Shown here in pieces: positions 1-5,644 of a stretch of 8,259 bases of DNA. The notes under the pieces were generated by a model that saw only the letters and a program-made list of their open reading frames with translations, made no database searches and was not told the DNA's origin. A program made the translations under genes and the position numbers. Source of the DNA: UMGS755 sp045597205 (GTDB lineage Bacteria > Bacillota > Clostridia > UBA1381 > UBA9506); NCBI GenBank assembly GCA_045597205.1, contig JAZODT010000079.1:1-8259 (forward strand). Direction: 5' to 3'. Each line of letters starts with the position of its first letter. The stretch's first letter is position 1.

Positions 1-181
1 CATGCTGAGTCAATTCTCTTCTTTATTTGCTGAAAAGCATTTAAACATTCAGAACATGTTGAATAAAAGTAAAAACGAAACAGCTTATACCATTATGGAT
101 ATTATCGGTTCTGTGGAGGAAGATATTGAAGAAAAACTGCAGAATATTGATGGTGTTTTACGCGTTCGTGTTTTGCGGTAA
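1..181 (+). CDS. serA: D-3-phosphoglycerate dehydrogenase, C-terminal ACT domain (5'-truncated by window edge)
   Basis: The reading frame is open from the left edge and ends in TAA at 179-181, leaving about 59 readable residues. They look like the last part of the ACT domain that closes many bacterial 3-phosphoglycerate dehydrogenases. This includes the 'HLNIQNMLNKS' segment, followed by 'AYTIMDI' and the closing strand 'GVLRVRVLR'. The family oxidises 3-phosphoglycerate to 3-phosphohydroxypyruvate, the first committed step of serine synthesis, and the ACT domain is where serine feedback binds in many members. The Rossmann and catalytic domains lie outside the window, so the assignment rests on the tail alone. 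Other ACT-ending enzymes are a less likely alternative, because the NxxxMxN-type loop and the short C-terminus fit SerA best. The ATG at position 2 is internal, not a start. A hairpin terminator follows within 20 bases, so this is the last gene of its transcript. Confidence 0.72.
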   Translation, partial: MLSQFSSLFAEKHLNIQNMLNKSKNETAYTIMDIIGSVEEDIEEKLQNIDGVLRVRVLR

Positions 182-193
182 ATATTTACTTAT

Positions 194-230
194 AAAAACT
201 GTCTTGCTTATTAAGCAAGGCAGTTTTTTT
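194..230 (+). terminator. Rho-independent terminator after serA
   Basis: The arms AACTGTCTTGCT (197-208) and AGCAAGGCAGTT (214-225) pair over 12 positions with one G-T wobble around a 5-base loop. The 3' arm runs straight into seven Ts ending at 230, and an A-run lies just before the 5' arm. It sits 13 bases after the serA stop and separates serA from the next operon. Confidence 0.9.
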
Positions 231-300
231 GCGTAACATTACAAAAATTTCTTTAATTTGACGGCATATTTAAAATTATGTTACAAAAAAGTTGAAATAA

Positions 301-329
301 TTGAAAAAAATGAGGGAATAATATATAAT
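301..329 (+). promoter_or_regulatory. Sigma-A-type promoter for the csaB-ruvX-amidase operon
   Basis: The -35 box TTGAAA (301-306, 5/6 to consensus) is separated by exactly 17 bases from a perfect TATAAT (324-329). Transcription should begin near 336, giving a leader of roughly 115 bases before the ATG at 453. The leader is very AT-rich, and I see no riboswitch-like fold or transcription attenuator in it. A weaker alternative (TTGCAT 339-344, GATAAT 364-369, 19-base spacer) lies downstream. Confidence 0.75.
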
Positions 330-433
330 TAATGTATATTGCATTATATTTTTTTGTTAAGATGATAATTTTAATAGGTACATGATAGAATTTTGTAAAA
401 AGAAGTGTTAAAAGCAGTTGTTTTTTATTCCGC

Positions 434-444
434 AAAGGGGAGGG
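434..444 (+). promoter_or_regulatory. Ribosome binding site that fixes the start of the GT4-CsaB gene
   Basis: AAAGGGGAGGG at 434-444 is a strong Shine-Dalgarno sequence 8 bases before the ATG at 453. The frame is also open back to a GTG at 405, but that codon has no such site and would add 16 residues lacking family similarity. The start at 453 is therefore preferred. Confidence 0.85.
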
Positions 445-452
445 ACTTCTTT

Positions 453-2699
453 ATGGCAGATATTAGAAAAAAGAAAATTTTAATGACGCTGATGCGTCTT
501 GAAATAGGTGGTGCCGAAACCCATGTTTTAGAGCTGAGCTTAGAGCTTAAAAGAAAGGGCTTTGATGTTGTGGTCGCCTCCGGTGGCGGCGTTTATGAAG
601 AACATTTAAAGGCGGCAGGCATTCAGCATTATGTTGTGCCTATGTACACCAAACATCCTGTCAAAATGTCAAAGTCATTAAATGGCTTAAAAAATATTAT
701 TCGTAAAGAAAAGATTGATATTGTTCATGCTCATGGTCGCATTCCTGCCTTTTTGTGCGGGCTTTTGCACCCGTTTATGAATTTTACTTTTGTTACAACA
801 GCCCATTGGGTTTTTCGTACAGATAAAGGCCTTAAGTATTTGTCAAACTGGGGCGAAAAGGTGATGGCTGTCAGCGAGGATATTAAAACCTATCTAATGG
901 ATAATTATAGAACAGACCCAAAAGATATTTTTGTTACCATTAATGGGATTGACACTAATAAATTTTCTCCTCAAGCTGATTTTTCTTCTTTGCTGCAAGA
1001 GTTTTCTTTATCAAAAGAGAGTCAAAAAATTGTCTATATCAGCCGCATGGATGAAGACAGAGCTTTGGTGGCTTTCCATTTGGCTGAAATTGCACCGGAA
1101 ATTGAAAAGGAATTTCCCGGAACAGAGATTGTCATTGTCGGCGGCGGCAATGTCTTTGACAAACTCAAAGCCTTGACAGATGAAATTAACGCCAAAATCG
1201 GCAGACAAATGATTACTTTAACTGGTGGACGAACAGATATTGACCGGTTTGCAGCTATGTCTGATTTATTTATTGGTGTTTCCCGTTCAGCTTTAGAGGC
1301 TATGTCCTGTGCAAAACCGGTCATTGTTGCCGGCAACGAAGGTTATTTGGGCATTTTTGAAGAGGACAAGCTCCAAACAGGGATAGATACCAATTTTTGT
1401 TGCCGTGGTTTGGCTCTTTCTTCCAAAGAGTTGTTGCTTAATGATGTAAAAAAAGTTATGTCTGCCTCAAAAGAGCAGCAGGAGGCCTGGGGGGTCTATG
1501 CGCGCCAAGTCATTTGTCAGCGATATTCAGTAGCTAAAATGGCTGAAGATAATGCCATGATGTATTGCGAGGCAGAAAATAAAAAGAGTTGGGATGCTGT
1601 TATTTCGGGCTATTATGGCTATGGTAATTCTGGTGATGAAGCTTTGCTTTCGGCCATGTTGTGCCATTTGCGGGAGAAAATGCAGGGGGCAGATATTTGC
1701 GTTTTATCCAAAAACCCTAAAGAAACAGCCAAGACATATGCAGTAAAAGCCATTAATCGATATAATTTTCTTACTATTTTAAAAGCATTGAAAAAAACAA
1801 AACTATTTATCAGTGGCGGCGGCAGTCTGTTGCAGGATGTAACTTCCAGCCGTTCCCTAAAATATTATTTATCTATCATTAAACTGGCACAAAAAGCGAA
1901 TGCTCCGGTGATGCTTTATGCCAACGGCATTGGTCCGGTTAACCGAGAGAAAAACAGGTTTGTGGTACAAAAAGTTCTTGAGAATGTATCGGCCATTACA
2001 CTGCGAGAGATGATATCAAAAACAGAATTAACCAATTTGGGTGTTTCTGCAGAAAAAGCTATCGTAACGGCAGATCCGGCGCTTGCCATTGCATCAGCAC
2101 CCAACGAAAAAGTGGAGCAATTGTTGCAGGAAGAAGGAATTTTTGCTACAGAAAAATTAATGGGTATTTCTGTTCGCTCTTGGAAAAACTGTTGTCCGGG
2201 TTTTGAAAACAAACTGGCCGAAGCCATTGATGAAATTTGTAAAGCCCATGCACTCACACCGGTTTTTGTTCCTATGCAATATCCTGAGGATTACGAAATT
2301 TCTAATAAAATTGCCGGCTTGCTTTCTTGCAAGAGTTATGTTTTAGGCAAAAGCTATCCTGCCGAACTGCTCATTGGACTCATTAGCCGCATGGAGGTTG
2401 TGCTGGCAGAAAGATTACATTCTTTAATTTATGCTGCCGATGCACTGGTGCCTACGGTTGGCCTTTCCTATGATAAAAAGGTGGATGCTTTTATGGAATA
2501 TATCGGCATTGAAGCAGTTGTTAATGTAGAAGATTTTTCAAAAGAGGATGTTGTGCAAGCTGTTTTTAATGCATTACAAGAGCAGGCAACTATTAAAAAT
2601 GCATTGACAGAAAAACGATCACAGTTAATTTTAAAAGCAAAAGAAAACGCAGAGATTGCCACGGCAATGATTAAGCGGTTAACCTATAAGATAGAATAG
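453..2699 (+). CDS. csaB: Fused GT4 glycosyltransferase / CsaB-type polysaccharide pyruvyl transferase
   Basis: This is a 748-residue protein with two enzyme halves. Residues 1-375 form a GT-B family 4 glycosyltransferase: the glycine-rich loop 'EIGGAETH' (17-24), 'VHAHGR' (91-96), 'TINGID' (162-167), 'YISRMDEDR' (195-203), 'VIVGGG' (227-232) and 'SRSALEAMSCAKPVI' (277-291). Residues 382-748 carry CsaB/pyruvyl-transferase hallmarks: 'GYYGYGNSGDEALL' (386-399), 'SGGGSLLQDVTSSRS' (454-468) and 'ERLHSLIYAA' (653-662). From the family, CsaB transfers pyruvate from PEP to a sugar of a secondary cell-wall polymer, and the ketal is bound by SLH domains of surface proteins. The GT4 half probably builds or extends the same glycan; the sugar is unknown. 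There is no signal peptide or clear membrane segment, so the protein should act in the cytoplasm. CsaB alone is usually about 360 residues, so this is a true in-frame fusion with no sign of a frameshift. It is the first gene of the operon, 49 bases before ruvX. Confidence 0.9.
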   Translation: MADIRKKKILMTLMRLEIGGAETHVLELSLELKRKGFDVVVASGGGVYEEHLKAAGIQHYVVPMYTKHPVKMSKSLNGLKNIIRKEKIDIVHAHGRIPAFLCGLLHPFMNFTFVTTAHWVFRTDKGLKYLSNWGEKVMAVSEDIKTYLMDNYRTDPKDIFVTINGIDTNKFSPQADFSSLLQEFSLSKESQKIVYISRMDEDRALVAFHLAEIAPEIEKEFPGTEIVIVGGGNVFDKLKALTDEINAKIGRQMITLTGGRTDIDRFAAMSDLFIGVSRSALEAMSCAKPVIVAGNEGYLGIFEEDKLQTGIDTNFCCRGLALSSKELLLNDVKKVMSASKEQQEAWGVYARQVICQRYSVAKMAEDNAMMYCEAENKKSWDAVISGYYGYGNSGDEALLSAMLCHLREKMQGADICVLSKNPKETAKTYAVKAINRYNFLTILKALKKTKLFISGGGSLLQDVTSSRSLKYYLSIIKLAQKANAPVMLYANGIGPVNREKNRFVVQKVLENVSAITLREMISKTELTNLGVSAEKAIVTADPALAIASAPNEKVEQLLQEEGIFATEKLMGISVRSWKNCCPGFENKLAEAIDEICKAHALTPVFVPMQYPEDYEISNKIAGLLSCKSYVLGKSYPAELLIGLISRMEVVLAERLHSLIYAADALVPTVGLSYDKKVDAFMEYIGIEAVVNVEDFSKEDVVQAVFNALQEQATIKNALTEKRSQLILKAKENAEIATAMIKRLTYKIE

Positions 2700-2702
2700 G
2701 GA

Positions 2703-2728
2703 GTTTGCTAAGATTGATTAAAGCAAAC
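2703..2728 (+). other. Intercistronic hairpin between csaB and ruvX
   Basis: GTTTGCT (2703-2709) and AGCAAAC (2722-2728) are perfect 7-base complementary arms around a 12-base loop. The hairpin starts three bases after the csaB stop and ends immediately before the GGAAAGG ribosome binding site of ruvX. There is no T-run, so it is not a terminator. It may affect mRNA processing or ribosome loading on ruvX. Confidence 0.45.
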
Positions 2729-2748
2729 GGAAAGGCATGCGATATTTT

Positions 2749-3171
2749 ATGAAAATAATGGGAATTGATTATGGGGATGCCAGAATTGGCATTGCACTGT
2801 CCGACCCGCTTTGTATTACAGCGCAAGGATGGGGAACAGTGAAACAATCTGAAACGGTGGCTGAACAAATAGCGGCCCTTGCCAAAGAACAGGGTGTGGA
2901 AAAAATTGTGGTGGGTCTGCCGAAAAATATGGATAATACAGAAGGCGCCAGCGCAGAAAAAGCCAGAGCCTTTGCAGCAGAACTGCAAGCGCTTGTTCCT
3001 ATGGAAATTGATTTTTGGGATGAGCGTTTAACAACAGTTGCCGCTCATGGATTTTTAAGTGAATTAGATGTCCGTGGAAAAAAACGTAAGGCTATTGTGG
3101 ATACGGTGGCGGCAACTTTGATTTTAGAGGGTTATATGCAATTTTTGAAACGAACGGAGGAAAAGGGTTGA
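2749..3171 (+). CDS. ruvX: YqgF/RuvX-family putative Holliday junction resolvase
   Basis: This is a 140-residue protein of the usual length for the RNase-H-fold YqgF/RuvX (YrrK) family. Family marks are 'MGIDYGDARIGIALSD' near the N-terminus (acidic D7), 'GLPKNMDNTEG' (57-67), 'DERLTT' (91-96) and 'KRKAIVDTVAATLILEGYM' with D118. The three acidic positions expected at the metal site are present. Family members are reported to act on branched DNA or on pre-16S rRNA ends, and which applies here cannot be seen. I chose ATG 2749 because it gives the standard 'MKIMGIDYG' start. ATG 2737 is only one base from the GGAAAGG site (2729-2735) and adds four atypical residues. The stop overlaps the next start (TTGA, 3168-3171), so the two genes are translationally coupled. 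In Bacillus the homologue sits beside alaS; here it lies between two envelope genes and is probably a passenger. Confidence 0.93.
   Translation: MKIMGIDYGDARIGIALSDPLCITAQGWGTVKQSETVAEQIAALAKEQGVEKIVVGLPKNMDNTEGASAEKARAFAAELQALVPMEIDFWDERLTTVAAHGFLSELDVRGKKRKAIVDTVAATLILEGYMQFLKRTEEKG
3156..3160 (+). promoter_or_regulatory. Ribosome binding site supporting a TTG start for the amidase
   Basis: GGAGG at 3156-3160, inside the end of ruvX, lies 7 bases before TTG 3168. The TTG leads directly into a signal-peptide sequence (MSKKRG followed by a hydrophobic core), so this non-ATG start is well supported. Confidence 0.85.
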
Positions 3172-4925
3172 GCAAAAAACGAGGATATTTAATTGTTTTT
3201 TTAACGTTGTTATTATTGCTGACATCGGTCGTAAACGTCTTTGGCGTGCAGTATTTTTATGACGGAAAATATCATGAATATACCGGTAATATTTTTAAAT
3301 TAAAAGTGGATGGTAAAGAATTAAACCCTGCCATGCCCCCGATTGTGTTTAACGATTATTCTGTTGTTCCTGCTCGAGCAGTTTTTGAAGAAGGGTTGGG
3401 TGCAACCGTTACATGGGAGCCAGACACACAACAGGTTATTGTGAAAATGGGTACTAAAAGACTTTCGATGACAATTAATAAAACCCTGATTAATGTAACA
3501 GGTCAATGGTACACTATGCCCATTGCACCGAAAATTATTAATGATTATACGATGATTCCTGTGCGATTTGTGGCTGAAAAGCTGGGTATGAAAGTGGATT
3601 TTGACAACACAACGGATACTATTTTAATTACGTCCAAACCAGTTGAAACCGGAAAAGAAGAAACAGTTATAACCCCGGGGAATAGTAGTATGCAAAATAG
3701 TATTGATGTAATCAATGTAACGTATAACCAAGGCGATAAAACGAAAGGCATTTTAACGATTACGACAGATACAAACACACCATCCTATAATGCCTTTATT
3801 TTAGAAAATCCTTTGCGTTTGGTGGTGGATATAAACGGTGCAAAATTCAGTAAATTGCCGTCTGTAATCACTATGGAGACCGGTAATCTTGCCCAAATCC
3901 GTTTCGGGCAGCAAAATGAAAGTGCCCGTATTGTTATGGATTTAACTGAAAATCTTGGGTATAAGGTGACAACCAGCGGCAAAAAGGTTTTTGTCACGGT
4001 TAACATTGATCCGGAAATTATACCGGAGACAAAACCGGAGATTACGAATATTTTTGATGAAGTGGTTTATGGTTATGAAGGCGGTCGTGATTTTATTAAA
4101 TTTAACCTTGAAATGGGCACACCGGTGAAAACCCGTAACAAAATCACTGTACCGATTAAGGGGACGGCATTACCTGAAGAAGAAGCAGAAAAAACGGTAA
4201 CAGGCTTTTTTGGTAAAAAAATGACCTATATGCCCGGCGATGATGAGGAAAACGGTATGATTACCATTGAGTTAAAATCTTCTGAGGCAGAGATGTATGT
4301 TCAGGATAATGAAATTCGCTTAAAATCTGTTCATAAGGCTTTGCCAAGATCTGTTATGCTGGATGCAGGCCATGGTGGACAGGATGGTGGCGCGGTATCT
4401 TATAACGAAGATGGCACCATAAAAGCCAAAGAAAAAGATTTTAATTTGGATGTGGCACTAAGAGCACAACAACTGTTAGAGGCAGCAGGTGTTGAAGTGC
4501 ACATGATTCGTACAGAAGATGTTTATGTTGACTTTTTGCGGGTGGGCGGCATAGCCAATGATGCAGGCACCTCTTTGTTTGTCAGCATACATACGAATTC
4601 AACAATCATGGAAAACCCCAACGGAATTGAAACCTATGGCTATTTAGAGGCCGGCAATGTTTCTAACGGCATGACAAGCGCACGTTTGTCTGAAATTCTT
4701 TTAGAACAATTGGTTCAAGAAACAGGCGCTTATAACCGCGGCGTTAAAGATGGAAAAAGCTTGGCCGTTATTAATTCAACTAAAATGCCGGCATCTTTAA
4801 TTGAAATTGGTTTTATTTCCAATCCGGAGGAATGTGAAAAAATGATGACAGAGGAATATCGGCAAAAACTGGCACAAGCAGTTTGTGACGGTGTGCTGCA
4901 AGCCTTTGATGAAATGGAAATTTAA
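3168..4925 (+). CDS. Secreted N-acetylmuramoyl-L-alanine amidase with copper-amine-oxidase-N and AMIN domains
   Basis: A 585-residue exported peptidoglycan hydrolase. Residues 1-26 are a signal peptide: positive 'MSKKRG', then the hydrophobic core 'YLIVFLTLLLLLTSVVNVF'. There is no lipobox. Residues 45-156 resemble a copper-amine-oxidase N-terminal-like domain with two repeats, each with an NDYxxxPxR core (62-70 and 125-133). Residues 181-280 look like an AMIN domain, which binds cell wall in related amidases. Residues 295-388 are beta-rich and unassigned. Residues 396-585 are an Amidase_3 catalytic domain with zinc ligands H402 ('DAGHGG'), E422 ('KEKD') and H475 ('SIHTN') and catalytic E546 ('LIEIGFISN'). 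All key residues are present, so it should be active, cleaving the bond between N-acetylmuramic acid and L-alanine of the stem peptide. It is the last gene of the operon, starts with TTG overlapping the ruvX stop, and is followed by a strong terminator. A role in cell separation, wall turnover or sporulation is possible but not shown. Confidence 0.93.
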   Translation: MSKKRGYLIVFLTLLLLLTSVVNVFGVQYFYDGKYHEYTGNIFKLKVDGKELNPAMPPIVFNDYSVVPARAVFEEGLGATVTWEPDTQQVIVKMGTKRLSMTINKTLINVTGQWYTMPIAPKIINDYTMIPVRFVAEKLGMKVDFDNTTDTILITSKPVETGKEETVITPGNSSMQNSIDVINVTYNQGDKTKGILTITTDTNTPSYNAFILENPLRLVVDINGAKFSKLPSVITMETGNLAQIRFGQQNESARIVMDLTENLGYKVTTSGKKVFVTVNIDPEIIPETKPEITNIFDEVVYGYEGGRDFIKFNLEMGTPVKTRNKITVPIKGTALPEEEAEKTVTGFFGKKMTYMPGDDEENGMITIELKSSEAEMYVQDNEIRLKSVHKALPRSVMLDAGHGGQDGGAVSYNEDGTIKAKEKDFNLDVALRAQQLLEAAGVEVHMIRTEDVYVDFLRVGGIANDAGTSLFVSIHTNSTIMENPNGIETYGYLEAGNVSNGMTSARLSEILLEQLVQETGAYNRGVKDGKSLAVINSTKMPASLIEIGFISNPEECEKMMTEEYRQKLAQAVCDGVLQAFDEMEI

Positions 4926-4939
4926 TGATTAACATAATA

Positions 4940-4970
4940 AAAGTCTGCGACAGAAGTCGCAGACTTTTTT
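4940..4970 (+). terminator. Strong Rho-independent terminator, probably shared by convergent genes
   Basis: AAAGTCTGCGAC (4940-4951) and GTCGCAGACTTT (4956-4967) pair perfectly over 12 bases around an AGAA loop, and the T-run continues to 4970. On the opposite strand the stem is followed by TTTTATTAT, so it can also end the FNT transcript arriving from the right. It is the only structure in the 58-base gap between the two convergent stop codons. Confidence 0.93.
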
Positions 4971-4983
4971 ACAGTTTTTATGG

Positions 4984-5565
4984 TTAAAATTTAATCGTTT
5001 CTTTTTTTCCGTCAAAGAGTAATCGGCAAATAATAGAACCTAATGAGTTCCCTAAAATAATCACAATAAACTTTAACAGGTTTAGCCACGAAAATGTTAA
5101 GAACAGGTAGGGAAAATCGGCAATGCAGTGCTCATAACCAGATAAGATAAAGGCCATAATGCTCATAACGGTAATAAGCGTGTCTTTAGAATATACAGCA
5201 ATAAACATTAAAGCACCACAGAGCATTCCATGACAAAGTAAATATAAAAAACTGTGGCCAAATTTCACCTGTGCCACTTCTGTCATAGTGGCAAACACAG
5301 GCTCGCGCTGCAGAATAATCATATAAACCGTTACAAAGATACTAATTAAATTAAACAATAACATAACGGCCAGGTCCCGCAAAGGAATATCGCAAATAAA
5401 GCCAATTTTACCGGTGTATAAAGTGAAATCGTTTTTGATAATGGTCAAAAGCGCCAAACTAAATAAAAACGAACCTGCAATAGAATTTGGAGCAACTGTG
5501 TTAATGATAACGCCAATACCAACCAAAACACCGCTGGCCAAAGAATGTCGGATTAATTTTGACAT
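4984..5565 (-). CDS. Short formate/nitrite transporter (FNT) family membrane protein
   Basis: A 193-residue integral membrane protein with six hydrophobic segments, near residues 9-26, 29-45, 64-84, 105-126, 129-143 and 155-184. FNT features are the 'LYTGKIGFI' motif after segment 2 (49-57), matching the family's ELFTG-type region, and 'SGYEHCIADF' (142-151), matching the GFEHSxAN signature that holds the conserved pore histidine (H146 here). FNT proteins are pentameric channels for small monovalent anions such as formate, nitrite, hydrosulfide or lactate; the substrate cannot be told here. Most FNT proteins are about 250-285 residues. This one lacks long termini and has shortened loops, but start, stop and all six segments are present, so I read it as a compact subfamily, not a broken gene. 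The start is ATG at 5565 with GAAAGGA (5574-5580) 8 bases upstream. It has its own promoter and probable operator. Formate transport would suit a fermenting anaerobe, but that is inference. Confidence 0.78.
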   Translation of the reverse strand: MSKLIRHSLASGVLVGIGVIINTVAPNSIAGSFLFSLALLTIIKNDFTLYTGKIGFICDIPLRDLAVMLLFNLISIFVTVYMIILQREPVFATMTEVAQVKFGHSFLYLLCHGMLCGALMFIAVYSKDTLITVMSIMAFILSGYEHCIADFPYLFLTFSWLNLLKFIVIILGNSLGSIICRLLFDGKKETIKF

Positions 5566-5575
5566 AATGGTCGTC

Positions 5576-5618
5576 CTTTCTATGCTGTGATATTTCTATT
5601 GTATCACAGCATAGAAAG
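5576..5618. promoter_or_regulatory. Perfect 17-bp inverted repeat overlapping the FNT promoter (candidate operator)
   Basis: CTTTCTATGCTGTGATA (5576-5592) and its exact reverse complement (5602-5618) flank a 9-base centre. One arm fills the spacer of the FNT promoter and part of its -10. The other arm covers the predicted start site and leader and runs into the GAAAGGA ribosome binding site. There is no T-run on either side, so it does not look like a lonB terminator. Its placement is typical of a repressor operator. The TGTGA/TCACA cores recall the CRP/FNR type, but they are 13 bases apart instead of 6. In a read-through transcript from lonB it could form a hairpin that covers part of the FNT ribosome binding site. 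Confidence 0.7.
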
Positions 5619-5626
5619 AAATGCAA
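5598..5626 (-). promoter_or_regulatory. Promoter of the FNT gene (extended -10)
   Basis: Read on the minus strand, TTGCAT (5626-5621) is followed after 17 bases by TACAAT (5603-5598; one mismatch to TATAAT). A TG precedes the -10 by one base, giving an extended -10. Transcription should begin near 5591, leaving a leader of about 26 bases that includes the ribosome binding site at 5574-5580. The -35 box is weak (3/6), which the extended -10 may offset. Confidence 0.6.
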
Positions 5627-5644
5627 ATTATTAAGAAGATTTTG

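Noticed and set aside
258..282. A second promoter using TTGACG at 258-263
   Set aside because: No acceptable -10 box lies 16-18 bases downstream.
253..435. 60-residue open frame on the minus strand before csaB
   Set aside because: It covers the operon promoter and leader, has a low-complexity Ile/Phe/Tyr-rich product from AT-rich DNA, and has no ribosome binding site.
405..452. GTG start at 405 that would add 16 residues to the GT4-CsaB protein
   Set aside because: It has no ribosome binding site and the added residues are atypical. AAAGGGGAGGG with ATG at 453 is far better.
330..452. Riboswitch or T-box in the csaB leader
   Set aside because: I see only a 5-bp hairpin near the transcript start, and no conserved core, terminator or ribosome-site sequestration.
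1916..2257. Open frame of 113 codons antisense to csaB, and similar antisense frames at 1011-1336, 2468-2662, 2671-2988 and 3321-4006
   Set aside because: They mirror the codon structure of real genes on the other strand and have no recognisable domains or start signals.
5581..5613. Classical CRP/FNR binding site
   Set aside because: TGTGA and TCACA are separated by 13 bases instead of 6, so the geometry does not fit a normal CRP-family dimer.
5576..5618. Inverted repeat as the lonB terminator
   Set aside because: The stem is long and perfect, but no T-run follows on either strand, and it sits exactly on the FNT promoter.
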